Below, one piece after another: positions 1 through 8,280 of a stretch of DNA of 37,674 bases. The notes under the pieces were generated by a model. It ran no database searches and was not told the origin of the DNA. It saw nothing but the letters and a program-made list of their open reading frames with translations. Source of the stretch: an uncultured Christensenellaceae bacterium (lineage in GTDB: Bacteria > Bacillota > Clostridia > Christensenellales > Christensenellaceae). Positions within the stretch are counted from its first letter, which is position 1. The number at the start of each line of letters is the position of its first letter. Location of the stretch: contig CAKROK010000016.1 in NCBI GenBank assembly GCA_934373295.1, forward strand, positions 1 to 37,674, written 5' to 3'. Position numbers and translations under genes: made by a program.

Positions 1-213
1 CAGAAACGCCTGATTGATACATTTGTAAACGCTGTGTATGTGTTCGATGATAAACTGGTCTTGACCTACAACTATCAACATGGGACGCAGACGATCTCAC
101 TTGACGAGATCGCGTCGGCACTGAGTTCGGATTTTGATGGGGCTACTCCACCAGAAAAAAGCACTTGCTTTTCGCAAGTGTTTTTTGATATACCCGTTCT
201 CTCGGTGATATAA
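1..213 (+). CDS. Large serine recombinase, C-terminal tail only (partial)
   Basis: Reading frame 1 is open from the window edge to a TAA at 211-213 (70 codons). It begins QKRLIDTFVNAVYVFDDKLV and continues LTYNYQHGTQTISLDEI. This segment is typical of the extreme C-terminus of large serine site-specific recombinases that integrate and excise conjugative elements and prophages in Clostridia. The catalytic N-terminal resolvase domain lies outside the window, so activity cannot be judged. Such recombinase genes usually sit at one end of their element, so an attachment site may lie nearby; none was identified. An intrinsic terminator hairpin lies inside the frame before the stop. Family assignment comes from recognising the tail motif only. 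Confidence 0.75.
   Translation, partial: QKRLIDTFVNAVYVFDDKLVLTYNYQHGTQTISLDEIASALSSDFDGATPPEKSTCFSQVFFDIPVLSVI
155..187 (+). terminator. Intrinsic terminator inside the recombinase tail
   Basis: A 7-bp stem CACTTGC/GCAAGTG (162-168 with 174-180) has a TTTTC loop. It is extended by an A6 run on the left and a T6 run on the right. It is a textbook bidirectional intrinsic terminator. The recombinase stop codon at 211-213 lies beyond it. Confidence 0.8.
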
Positions 214-270
214 TCATTTTAGATGATTTCTGCGTTTTTTTGAAATCGACAGAAATCGCTCGGCGTGTTG

Positions 271-299
271 TTCGATTGGCTGTATTTCACAGGTATAAT
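271..299 (+). promoter_or_regulatory. Probable sigma-A promoter for the 330-2140 operon
   Basis: A perfect TATAAT at 294-299 lies 17 bases after a weak -35 (TTCGAT, 271-276), just upstream of the gene starting at 330. The -10 is convincing and the -35 is poor. Confidence 0.5.
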
Positions 300-329
300 A
301 AAGCCATCAAATGAAGGAGGCAGTAAGCC

Positions 330-683
330 ATGAATACAGATAAGATTTACGCAGAACACATCGCAAACGAATACGCACCGAAGGACACCTCGAAGATAGC
401 GGCGCTTAAAAAGCTGGATGCAAAGGCCAAGCGCCCCGCATTTATTTTCACATATACACTCGGGGTGATATCCGTGCTCGTGTTTGGGCTGGGCATGTGC
501 CTTGCTATGGGAAAGGTCGGAGGAAACGGCGCGGCGTCTTTTGCCGCGGGGATAATACTCGGCGTTGTCGGAATGGTCGGGATTTGCGCAAATTATCCGT
601 TATATAAGCGAATTCTCGAAAACGGCAAGAGAAAATACGCCTTTGAGATAATGGAGCTGGCTAAGGAGATAAGCGATAAATAG
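330..683 (+). CDS. Small membrane protein, 117 aa, unknown function
   Basis: The start ATG has a strong ribosome site (GGAGG, 12 bases upstream). The N-terminal ~35 residues are charged (EYAPKDTSKIAALKKLDAKA). They are followed by two hydrophobic segments at roughly residues 37-60 and 69-90, then a basic/acidic tail. Close relatives in gut Clostridia are often carried as hypothetical or, without good reason, as dihydropteridine reductase; nothing in the sequence supports an enzyme. It lies directly upstream of a second membrane protein and a TetR regulator, so it is probably the first gene of a small TetR-controlled membrane operon. Function unknown; the gene call is firm. Confidence 0.75.
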   Translation: MNTDKIYAEHIANEYAPKDTSKIAALKKLDAKAKRPAFIFTYTLGVISVLVFGLGMCLAMGKVGGNGAASFAAGIILGVVGMVGICANYPLYKRILENGKRKYAFEIMELAKEISDK

Positions 684-686
684 ACA

Positions 687-1566
687 TTGAAGAAGATAGC
701 GGAAATTTTAAACAGTATCGTGCATCCGCCGAAGTGGGTGTTTTTCGCCCCTCCGGCGGTGCTTGCGGCTCTGATATATTTTAGTCATGCGAAAAACCGG
801 CGCAGCAGCATATGCGGTATACACGTTGTCTGCATATTGCCTGATAATATGAATATTGCCCCTGCCTAAATTGGTGAAAAGGGCGAAAGACGCCGTAATG
901 CGCAGGGCGCTCGGCACGGACTTTGGAAAGAGGTATGTAGCTGACCTCGCGTTTCGCGGTGAGGTCGCGATTTATCGGGGAATGACGATAAATCTGTTAT
1001 ATGCCGCATTTCGCGCGGTAGTCGGCATATGCTATGGCTCGGCGTGGTTTTTGACGATGGCGGCTTATTATGCCATGCTGGGCGGCTTACGCGCATATCT
1101 CATAAAATGCTATAGGCGCAATGAGCCGGAAAAGGAGCTTCAATGCTATAGAAAAACGGCGTGGATGCTGTTTTTGCTGAATGTAACGATGGGCGGGATG
1201 ATATTGGTGACCATAATCACCGATTCGGCGTATTCGTATTCCGGGTTCATCATCTATGTTTCGGCGATATATGCGTTTTATGCGTTTATATTCTCCATCG
1301 TCAACATCGTCAAATTTAGAAAGCTGGGCAGCCCGATATTATCCGCCGCAAAGGTCTTAAACCTCGTCGCCGCGCTGATGTCCGTGCTTGGATTGCAGAC
1401 GGCCATGATAGCGCGCTTTTCGCCGAGTGACGAGGGCTTTAGGCAGACGATGAACATCATCACGGGCGGGGTGATTTACGGGACGGTCATAGCCATAGGC
1501 GTTTATATGCTGATACACAGCGCGAATTTGAAAAGGAGGATGGCGCTTGAACAGGTCGGAGAGTAA
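687..1566 (+). pseudogene. Multi-pass membrane protein, frameshifted and interrupted
   Basis: Two adjoining frames together look like one membrane protein. The first (from a TTG at 687) encodes HPPKWVFFAPPAVLAALIYF and then loses sense near 775-787. The second, on codons in phase with 787 and 856, picks up with AAYAVYTLSAYCLII, meets an in-frame TGA at 850-852, and then runs open to 1566 with several hydrophobic segments. The sensible continuation across both breaks points to one ancestral gene with a frameshift plus a nonsense codon. The remainder from 856 could still be translated as a 236-residue product. Its 3' end overlaps the TetR gene by 20 bases, so the operon order is kept. A sequencing error could explain the frameshift but less easily both lesions. 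Function of the family is unknown. Confidence 0.6.
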
Positions 1567-2140
1567 GTATTTTTCCACCGCCGCGAAAATGGACGCGGCG
1601 TTTTTGGAGCTGATAGAGAAAAAGGACTTTGAATACATCACGGTGAAGGAGATATGCGAAAAGGCGGGCGTGAACCGCTCGACATTCTATCTTCACTATG
1701 AGACTATAGGCGATCTTTTATCGGAAAGCGCGCAATATATAGTAGGTCAGTTTGTCAGCTATATGCCCTATGATACGAAGGCGTTTCTTGAAAAGCTGAA
1801 TACATGTTCGCTTGACGAGCTTTATCTCATAACGCCTGAATACCTCCTGCCGTTTTTGCGGTTTATAAAGGAAAACCGCCGTATTTTCCGCGCGGCGGTG
1901 GAGAACGCGTCGATTTTAAAAATGCATGACGCATATCGCGATCTAAACCGCTACGTCCTCGCGCCGATATTGGAGCGGTATGACGTCCCCGAGGAGGAAC
2001 GCGGCTATATGATGATGTTTTATTTAAACGGGCTGATGGCCGTCGTGGATGAATGGCTGAAAGGGGACTGTAAAGACGCCGAGGAGCACGTGATATGCGT
2101 CATTCAAAAGTGCATTATACGGCCGAAAAATCGGGTATGA
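1547..2140 (+). CDS. TetR/AcrR-family transcriptional regulator
   Basis: The 197-residue protein has the TetR N-terminal helix-turn-helix at about residues 10-55, with the recognition motif VKEICEKAGVNRSTFYLHYE. An all-helical C-terminal ligand/dimerisation domain of the TetR_C type follows. It probably represses its own operon. The TTG start at 1547 is chosen because AAGGAGG (1533-1539) sits seven bases upstream and the family usually begins close to this point. It overlaps the end of the preceding broken membrane-protein gene, implying co-transcription. Effector and targets are unknown. Confidence 0.85.
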   Translation: MNRSESKYFSTAAKMDAAFLELIEKKDFEYITVKEICEKAGVNRSTFYLHYETIGDLLSESAQYIVGQFVSYMPYDTKAFLEKLNTCSLDELYLITPEYLLPFLRFIKENRRIFRAAVENASILKMHDAYRDLNRYVLAPILERYDVPEEERGYMMMFYLNGLMAVVDEWLKGDCKDAEEHVICVIQKCIIRPKNRV

Positions 2141-2171
2141 AAAGAACCGCCCAAAAACGAGTAATGGGCGG
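2141..2171 (-). terminator. Terminator for the minus-strand GDSL gene
   Basis: A 6-bp GC stem CCGCCC/GGGCGG (2147-2152 with 2166-2171) is followed on the minus strand by TTCTTTT. It lies in the gap between the convergent TetR and GDSL genes. A second, longer stem (2226-2234 with 2246-2254, 9 bp) overlaps the last codons of the GDSL gene but has no T tract. Confidence 0.5.
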
Positions 2172-2221
2172 CCAAAAAAGAAATGCAATTATTCCAACGG
2201 GAAATACCCGATTTGGACGTA

Positions 2222-2896
2222 TCAGGCGAGGCAGAAATCCGTTATCTGCCTCGCGATTATCTTATGTCCCTTGCTGTTGTAGTGCATACCGTCATCACAG
2301 ACATAGGGAGTGTAGTCGTCCATCGATGTGAACGTGCTGCGGATATCGAGCAGGGGTACGTCGTTTTCGTGCGCGATCTCGCAGACAGCGTCGTTATAAT
2401 CCCTGTGCCAGCGGAAGATGTGGTCGACGTCGCCCAGCCATTTTAGTATGTTATCGGGATTGTTTCCCTTTGAGACCCAGTCGAAAAAGCGCTGAGCATC
2501 CAGCGGGGGGAGAGTGAGCATGACGGGGTTTGCGTGAAATGCGCGCACCTCCTTTATGAGCTTGTCATAGCAGCTCTTGAAGCGGTCGAGCGGGATGAGC
2601 GGCTGATGCTCTTCATCGGGATGCTCGGAGATGCTCTTCCAATCGAAGTTGCAGTCATTCCCGCCGAATTCTATGAACGTATAGTCGTATTTTGAAAGCT
2701 CGTCGGCGTGCTTTAAGAGGATATCGCTGCCCTTTACTATATCACATCCGAATTTTGAGTAATTTGAAACGCTTATGCCTGTCGCTTGAGAGACCAGGCT
2801 CATAAAGCTGTCCTTTAAAAATGTATATCTGTTTTTTAAGCTGTCCAGTACCACGCCCTTAGCAAGGCTGTCCCCAAAAACACATATTGATTTCAT
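2222..2896 (-). CDS. SGNH/GDSL-family hydrolase
   Basis: The 224-residue protein has the SGNH blocks in order. FGDSLAKG near the N-terminus carries the nucleophile Ser10. Asn occurs in the GGND block around residue 80. DDGMHYNSKGH near residue 208 supplies the catalytic Asp and His. No signal peptide is evident, so it is probably a cytoplasmic esterase or carbohydrate deacetylase; the substrate cannot be inferred. AGAGG nine bases upstream supports the ATG. It is divergent from the DUF1836 gene at 3045 and appears monocistronic. The start codon and family are secure, the specific reaction is not. Confidence 0.85.
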   Translation of the reverse strand: MKSICVFGDSLAKGVVLDSLKNRYTFLKDSFMSLVSQATGISVSNYSKFGCDIVKGSDILLKHADELSKYDYTFIEFGGNDCNFDWKSISEHPDEEHQPLIPLDRFKSCYDKLIKEVRAFHANPVMLTLPPLDAQRFFDWVSKGNNPDNILKWLGDVDHIFRWHRDYNDAVCEIAHENDVPLLDIRSTFTSMDDYTPYVCDDGMHYNSKGHKIIARQITDFCLA

Positions 2897-2988
2897 AAAA
2901 TTTAACCTCTACTTGTATAAATCTAATTTTAATTATTATATTATGCGATATCAAATATGTCAACAACAATATTGTAAAATATGTTGGC

Positions 2989-3016
2989 TTGTAAAAAATC
3001 TTTTTTGTGATATAAT
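2989..3016 (+). promoter_or_regulatory. Extended -10 promoter for the DUF1836 gene
   Basis: TTGTAA (2989-2994), a 16-base spacer ending in TGA, and a perfect TATAAT (3011-3016) form an extended -10 promoter. A second overlapping TATAAT sits at 3016-3021. Confidence 0.6.
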
Positions 3017-3044
3017 ATAATAAAAAGTGAGCATGAGGAGCATT

Positions 3045-3617
3045 ATGGAAAGACTGTCTCAAATAAAGGAAAAATTTGAGGAAAAGCGTCCGGTGAAGTG
3101 GGAGATGATTCCGGATATACCCTTAAATAAAAACCAGGTCGTCATGTACATGCCGAGGCAGCTCGTCGGCACAGAGGGGGAAGACGACATAACCTCCGCG
3201 ATGATAAACAACTACATCAAGGACGCGGTAATGCCCCGTGCGAACGGAAAGACGTATTCGAGGGAGCATATAGCATATCTGACCGCCATTTCTATAATGA
3301 AAAAATCCCTTTCCGTAAAGGAGATAAAGACCTTGATAGACCTTTCCCGCGGGGAGAGGGAGACGGCGGATTATTACGAGAGCCTGAACGCCTCGCTTGA
3401 CAGGGAGCTGACACAGGCGGCGTCCTGTTTAAATGAGGAGATGACTCAGCAGGAGGTCGTCGACCTCGCGATGGAGCTTGCTATATCCGTTTATGCGAGG
3501 AGGGTGCTGTGTGAACAGCTCGTGCAAATATTGACGGAACAGCAGGAGCAGAGAGATAAGGCGAAGGAGGATGCCAAAAAGAAAGACTCCGCGAAAAAAG
3601 AGGAAGAAAAGGCATGA
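3045..3617 (+). CDS. DUF1836 domain protein, putative DNA-binding regulator
   Basis: The protein matches the DUF1836 layout. There is an N-terminal IPDIPLNKNQV segment, then an INNYIKD...YSREHIAYLTAI block like a MerR-type winged helix, and a helical C-terminus. DUF1836 proteins are widespread in Clostridia and are thought to bind DNA, but their targets are unknown. The last ~25 residues are nearly all Lys/Glu/Asp/Ala and probably disordered. The ATG at 3045 is preferred over an in-frame GTG at 3027 because GAGGAG (3035-3040) precedes it. It stands alone between a promoter at 2989 and a terminator at 3634. Confidence 0.75.
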   Translation: MERLSQIKEKFEEKRPVKWEMIPDIPLNKNQVVMYMPRQLVGTEGEDDITSAMINNYIKDAVMPRANGKTYSREHIAYLTAISIMKKSLSVKEIKTLIDLSRGERETADYYESLNASLDRELTQAASCLNEEMTQQEVVDLAMELAISVYARRVLCEQLVQILTEQQEQRDKAKEDAKKKDSAKKEEEKA

Positions 3618-3633
3618 TAATGCTGAGAAAAGC

Positions 3634-3668
3634 AAAACGGTCGGGATATATCACATCTCGACCGTTTT
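3634..3668. terminator. Bidirectional terminator between convergent genes
   Basis: Ten-bp perfect stem AAAACGGTCG/CGACCGTTTT (3634-3643 with 3659-3668), with A and T runs at both ends. It sits exactly between the convergent DUF1836 and RlmL-like genes. Confidence 0.9.
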
Positions 3669-3671
3669 AAT

Positions 3672-4784
3672 TTACCTGAAATATTGATAGAAGTTGCACT
3701 TCATGTTGCCGTTATACAGCTTGCGCTTTTTATCGCACTTTTTGCCGAAATACTTTTCAAAGTCCTCATCAGAGCATATGAAATAGTATTTGAAATCGGA
3801 AAGGGGGAGGAGCGCCTTGCCGAGAGAGGCATAGAGCGCGTGGACCTCGTCCCGCTCGCCCATGCGCACGGCGTAGGGCGGGTTTGAGATTATCGTACCG
3901 TTCTCGGTAGCGGGGGAGAACCTCGCCGCGTCCTTCATGGCGAATTCAATGGCGTTTTCCACACCCGCTCTTTTGGCGTGATATCTCGCCATATCGAGCA
4001 CGCGTGGGTCGATGTCATATGCGAATATGGGCGCTATCGGGCCGCGGACTTCATCCGCGCGTGCGGCTCTGCGCTCGGAAGCGAACGCGGCGGCGTATAC
4101 CTGACTCCAGCTCTCGCAGGAAAAGCGCCTGTTGAGGTTGGGCGCGATGTTCTTCGCCTTTAACGCGGCCTCTATGGCGATGGTGCCCGAGCCGCACATT
4201 ATGTCATAAAACGGGCGGTCATACCAGCGCGTCAGGCGGATGAGTCCGGCGGCGAGCGTCTCCCTCAAGGGCGCGACGGCGTTCTTCACGCGGTAGCCGC
4301 GGCGGTTTAACCCCATGCCGGAGGTGTTGAGACTGACGGTGACTTCATCCGCGAGTATGCTTATATACACGCTCTTTTCCTCGGCGTCCTCCCGATAAAA
4401 AGACAGGCCGTATACGCTTTTCAGGCTTTCGACGATAGCCTTTTTGCCCAGGCGCTGAATATCGGGCACGCTCTTTAAAACGGAGCGCACGGAATCGCCC
4501 AATACGGGGAAGGACGAATGCTTAGAGAGGTAGTCACACCAGTTTATCGCCTTTACTCCCTCGAAAAGCTCGTCAAAGGTGGTCGCCTTAAACTGCTTTA
4601 GGACGAGATAAACCCTATCCGCGCAGGCAAGGCGGAGGTTTACGCGCGCGATCTCGTTCGCGGTCGCCTCGAAAAATATCCTCGCGTCCTGCGAATGCGG
4701 CTCAAGGCCCATCGCTTTAAGCTCGTTTGCGACGGCGAACTCCAGCCCGAATGAGCAGGCGGCGTAGCACTTTAGCTTATCCAA
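3672..4784 (-). CDS. rlmL: RlmL/YpsC-like THUMP-domain 23S rRNA (guanine-N2) methyltransferase
   Basis: The 370-residue protein has an N-terminal ferredoxin-like/THUMP RNA-binding half (about residues 1-160). A Rossmann methyltransferase half follows, with DIMCGSGTIAIEAAL as the SAM-binding loop and NPPY as the catalytic motif IV. This is the architecture of Bacillus YpsC and the RlmL half of the E. coli enzyme, which methylates guanine N2 in 23S rRNA. The length is normal for the single-domain form. Its ATG overlaps the 3' end of the upstream unknown gene by eight bases, so it is the last gene of the 9018-3672 operon. The exact methylated position is inferred, not shown. Confidence 0.88.
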   Translation of the reverse strand: MDKLKCYAACSFGLEFAVANELKAMGLEPHSQDARIFFEATANEIARVNLRLACADRVYLVLKQFKATTFDELFEGVKAINWCDYLSKHSSFPVLGDSVRSVLKSVPDIQRLGKKAIVESLKSVYGLSFYREDAEEKSVYISILADEVTVSLNTSGMGLNRRGYRVKNAVAPLRETLAAGLIRLTRWYDRPFYDIMCGSGTIAIEAALKAKNIAPNLNRRFSCESWSQVYAAAFASERRAARADEVRGPIAPIFAYDIDPRVLDMARYHAKRAGVENAIEFAMKDAARFSPATENGTIISNPPYAVRMGERDEVHALYASLGKALLPLSDFKYYFICSDEDFEKYFGKKCDKKRKLYNGNMKCNFYQYFR

Positions 4785-5667
4785 AAATCTCGTCCTCCTT
4801 TAAATTGGCTATTTTTTCATAATCCTTATCCCCGGGGAACTCCCTTTCGAGGATGAACTCGCCCGTTATCGCCTCGATGGCGTAGCGAATCTCGCTATAT
4901 GTGAAGTAATCTATGTCTGCGTCGTCTAAATGCTCGCGAAGCAGGGGCAGGGCGCGCTCGTCGCCCACGGATTGCTCGAGCGTTGCGAAATAGTCGAGGT
5001 CGATCTGTCCGCTGTTATATGCCGCTAAAAGCAGGTCCGATGTGCGCCCGTCCTCGTCGGGAAGGTCGGTCAGAATATCGAGAATTATAACTGCGGGGTA
5101 TTTGTCCGCAAGGGGATATGCGCCGAAGAGCAGGTCGCGGATGTATCTCGTGTTGGGCGCACTGTGAAAAATGCGCATTATAGTCTCGCTCAGATCGCCC
5201 GGCTCGGTTATTTTCAGCAGCAGTGTAACATACCTTGAATACGGATGGTCGCGCTGCATCTCCTCTATTAAATCAATGAAATACGTGCGCACGTCCTCCA
5301 GCGCGTCGGGGGAGATATCGCCCGTATCATCGAGATTTATGATATCTATCATGAGCGAATATGCGTCGTCGCCCTTGTCGATAATGCAGTCGATGAGCGG
5401 CTCGGGGATGTCCATATCGTGTTCGATATACGATATCAAAAGGGAGATGAGCTTTGCGGCGTCGTCTATCTCGAAGAAGTATTCGTTGGGGGAGATGCCG
5501 TTTAGCCAGCTCTTTTTTGCGGCGAACCACTTTGCACGCGCCCGCGCCGCGGCGGCCTCCAGCTTGTCGTCGTCCTCCTCCAGCTCGGGATGCTTGTTGA
5601 CCCATGCGATAAAGTCGCGCATGAACCGCGCGTTAAAATCGATGGGAATGTTATAGTTACTGCTCAT
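4777..5667 (-). CDS. Acidic helical-repeat protein, 296 aa, unknown
   Basis: No named family was recognised. The protein is strongly acidic and looks all-helical. Successive ~35-residue blocks (e.g. LLLKITEPGDLSETIMRIF, VIILDILTDLPDEDGRTSD, DYFATLEQSVGDERALPLL) resemble HEAT-like repeats, so it is probably a protein-binding scaffold. No signal peptide or membrane segment is seen. It overlaps the TPR gene upstream by 11 bases and the RlmL gene downstream by eight, so all three are probably translated in a coupled way. A role with the TPR protein is likely from context only. Confidence 0.7.
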   Translation of the reverse strand: MSSNYNIPIDFNARFMRDFIAWVNKHPELEEDDDKLEAAAARARAKWFAAKKSWLNGISPNEYFFEIDDAAKLISLLISYIEHDMDIPEPLIDCIIDKGDDAYSLMIDIINLDDTGDISPDALEDVRTYFIDLIEEMQRDHPYSRYVTLLLKITEPGDLSETIMRIFHSAPNTRYIRDLLFGAYPLADKYPAVIILDILTDLPDEDGRTSDLLLAAYNSGQIDLDYFATLEQSVGDERALPLLREHLDDADIDYFTYSEIRYAIEAITGEFILEREFPGDKDYEKIANLKEDEIFG

Positions 5668-7342
5668 TTCTATCTTCTCCGATCTCGGCGCTTACCAGCT
5701 TTAAGCACCTTATTACGGACATCTCCGCCACGCCGAAGCTGCGGCAGATCATGCCCAGAGTTATATCCGCCCTGTAGCCGCCCTCTAAAAGGGTGTAGTA
5801 TATGAATGCGGCGGCCCATGCCTTTTTGTTTACCATCTTTGCGGGCTTGCCCAATGCGGCTAAGTATCTGTCGATGATCATAGCGACCGCGCGCATCATA
5901 TCGGGGTCGTCCGCGCAAAATTCAGACGAAGCGATAAGCGATATGACCGCCTGACTGCTTTTGCTTATATCGGAAAGCGACTCCATCTCGCCCACGCGCA
6001 CCTCCGCCAGCTTTCCGCCGATATACGCTAAAAAGGGCTGATTATATTTGAGACGCGCCATGAGTATGAACAGGTCATTTTTGACGTCGTCCGGCTCATA
6101 TGAATCCATGAGGAACCGACGCAGGGCGTCCTCCGCGCGGCTGTCCTTAAAGGAAGCGATAAGCTCGGCGCTCACCCGCTTTATATCCGGGTCGATGAAG
6201 TGAAGCCCCCACATCATCATGCTGTAGAAGTTCGGGTCGGATACCCAGAGGTCGTGCATGTGCTCCTGTCCCTTTGAGGATTCCGCGTGGAGATATGACA
6301 AGCGCCTGTGTATCTCGCTCGGGGGGACCTGATAAATATAGGACTGTTCGACCACGTTTGACGGACTGACCTCGAAAATGCGCTGTATCTTATTCTTGTA
6401 ATACTGCGCGATGGAGTCCGTCGGATCGATATACAGCATCTTCATGTATGCGTCCAGTGCCTCCGCGAGTCTGCCCGTATTTGAGCACGCCGCGGCATAT
6501 ATGAACAGCATACGGGTGTCATATGGGTCATATTCCAGAATGCTCTTTACGGTATCATACGCGCGTTCATGCAGACCGACTTCACAGAACGTGAGCAGCA
6601 TCTTGTTTAAGTCGCCCTCGTCGGTTGTCTTTATGTCGGACAGCTTGTCGCAATAGCTCTTTGCCTTGTCGATGTCTGTAGACGAGTAAAAAATCGCGAG
6701 GTTACATAGGGTATGTACGTTTTTAGGCGAGTATTTCAGCGTGCGCTGTGAAATATCGATCGCCTTTTTGTTTTCGCCTATGCAGAAGTACGCTAAGGCG
6801 AGGTTGTTCTGCAAGGACGCCGCGCGGGGATTTTTCGCGCAGAGCGGCTTTAGAGTGTCGATAGCTTCCTTAAACTGCCCGCTGTCAAGAAGCTCCTTGC
6901 CTCTGTTGGCGTCCTCCATGGTCATGTCCTTTACCGGCTCGGGCTCTTCATGGGAGGACGTGAGCATTTCATATGCGTCCTGCGCGTCCTCGATATGCTC
7001 GCCGTCCGGAAAGTCGGTTATGTAATGTAAAAACGTCTCCTCCGCCTTGGCGTAATCGCCCAGGTTAAAGAGGTTGACCGCGATATCGAATATAGTATCT
7101 CCGCCAAACGTCTTAGCCATGCCGAGCAGCTTAAACAGCTCGAAGTTGGATTCCTCATATAGCCCCATCTCAGAGAGGGTCTCCGCCAAAAGCAGCTTAT
7201 ATTCGTCGTTTTTGGGGTCCTTTTCTATCGCGGAGCGGATGTTGGCGAGCGAGTCTATGTAGTTTCCGCTGTCAAACGCCTTAAAGTGCCTGTTGAGGTA
7301 GAAATCCGCGGTTCTTTCAAATGATAGTATCTTGTTCGTCAT
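5657..7342 (-). CDS. Tetratricopeptide-repeat protein with C-terminal helical domain
   Basis: The 561-residue protein has several TPR-like repeats in its first ~320 residues (e.g. GNYIDSLANIRSAIEKDPKN, NNLALAYFCIGENKKAIDIS, LFIYAAACSNTGRLAEALDA). A helical C-terminal half follows that ends in a possible helix-turn-helix-like stretch (LGMICRSFGVAEMSVIRCLK). No signal peptide is seen, so it is probably a cytoplasmic scaffold or adaptor. AAAAGGAA just upstream supports the ATG. It lies between Hsp33 and the HEAT-like unknown in one operon, hinting at a link to protein or ribosome quality control. That link is inference. Confidence 0.8.
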   Translation of the reverse strand: MTNKILSFERTADFYLNRHFKAFDSGNYIDSLANIRSAIEKDPKNDEYKLLLAETLSEMGLYEESNFELFKLLGMAKTFGGDTIFDIAVNLFNLGDYAKAEETFLHYITDFPDGEHIEDAQDAYEMLTSSHEEPEPVKDMTMEDANRGKELLDSGQFKEAIDTLKPLCAKNPRAASLQNNLALAYFCIGENKKAIDISQRTLKYSPKNVHTLCNLAIFYSSTDIDKAKSYCDKLSDIKTTDEGDLNKMLLTFCEVGLHERAYDTVKSILEYDPYDTRMLFIYAAACSNTGRLAEALDAYMKMLYIDPTDSIAQYYKNKIQRIFEVSPSNVVEQSYIYQVPPSEIHRRLSYLHAESSKGQEHMHDLWVSDPNFYSMMMWGLHFIDPDIKRVSAELIASFKDSRAEDALRRFLMDSYEPDDVKNDLFILMARLKYNQPFLAYIGGKLAEVRVGEMESLSDISKSSQAVISLIASSEFCADDPDMMRAVAMIIDRYLAALGKPAKMVNKKAWAAAFIYYTLLEGGYRADITLGMICRSFGVAEMSVIRCLKLVSAEIGEDRNEQ

Positions 7343-7380
7343 ATTGTTCCTTTTTGTGGTGTTTTATGGCTTTTGCTTCG

Positions 7381-8262
7381 TCATTTTTGCTTGGCCTGCT
7401 CAAGTATGCGTTCGAGGTCGTCTGCGGAGAACTGATATTTCTTGTTGCAGAAGCGGCAGACGACCTCCGCCTTGCCGTCCTCGCGGATTATATCCGAAAT
7501 GTCCTTTTCGCCCAGCGTGACGAGTATGCGCTCGAAATGCTCCTTGGAGCATGAGCAGAGATACTCGGGGTGAGAGTCGGAAAGGTGCTTTATGTCAAAA
7601 CCGTCAAATATCTTTTTCACGCAATCGTCGGGGGACATGCTCATGAGCATTATGCCGTAGTTGGATATGTCGTTTATTCTGCTCTCCACGCGCGATAAGG
7701 TCTCCTCGCTCGCGTTCGGAAGGGGGGAGACGATTAGCCCGCCCGCGACTATCACCGTCGCGTCGATATCCACCCAAACGCTCAGGTAGACTATAGAGGG
7801 CTGCTGCTCGCTCATGAGGTAGTAATATGCGATATCCTCCGCGATCTCGCCCGACTGTATGGGAGTATTGCCGATATACGGCTCTTTTAATCCGAGGTCC
7901 TTAACGACGGTCACGAAGCCGTCTTTACCCACAGCGCCGCCGACGTCCAGCTTGCCGTCAGATCGCGCGGGGAGGTCGACATGCGGGTTGCCTATGCAGC
8001 CCTTTACGTGGCCGTGCGCGTCCGCCGTGGCGATTATAGTGCCTGCGGGGCCGCCGCCGTTTATGCTCACGGAGAGGTCGTCGTCCTCTCCCTTTAAGCC
8101 GGATGCCATCATCACTGCTGCGGTGAGCGTGCGCCCGAGCGCCGCCGTGCATGTGGGCAGGGTGTTGTGGATATTCCTCGCATATTCCGCTATCTGCGTC
8201 GTATCTGCGGCAGTTACTGATATCTCGTCGTCAAGAATGTATTTTGAAATCGTATTTTCCAT
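7381..8262 (-). CDS. hslO: Hsp33 redox-regulated chaperonin
   Basis: Hsp33 is a cytoplasmic holdase activated when oxidation releases the zinc bound by four cysteines. The zinc site is intact here: CSC and CRFC are separated by 30 residues near the C-terminus, the canonical CXC-X27-32-CXXC. The N-terminal core motifs (INGGGPAGTI, GNPHVDLPARSDGKLDVGGAVG) are typical. The start at 8262 is chosen over an in-frame ATG at 8277 because GAGGAA lies seven bases before it and the family begins near ENTISKYILDDEISV. It follows the SAM methyltransferase by 18 bases, so the two are co-transcribed. Assignment is secure. Confidence 0.95.
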   Translation of the reverse strand: MENTISKYILDDEISVTAADTTQIAEYARNIHNTLPTCTAALGRTLTAAVMMASGLKGEDDDLSVSINGGGPAGTIIATADAHGHVKGCIGNPHVDLPARSDGKLDVGGAVGKDGFVTVVKDLGLKEPYIGNTPIQSGEIAEDIAYYYLMSEQQPSIVYLSVWVDIDATVIVAGGLIVSPLPNASEETLSRVESRINDISNYGIMLMSMSPDDCVKKIFDGFDIKHLSDSHPEYLCSCSKEHFERILVTLGEKDISDIIREDGKAEVVCRFCNKKYQFSADDLERILEQAKQK

Positions 8263-8280
8263 GGCATTATTCCTCATCTG

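Noticed and set aside
850..852. In-frame TGA read as a recoded codon (Trp or selenocysteine)
   Set aside because: TGA serves as a normal stop in intact genes here (guaB, larE, larB, rlmL), and a frameshift lies close by, so decay fits better.
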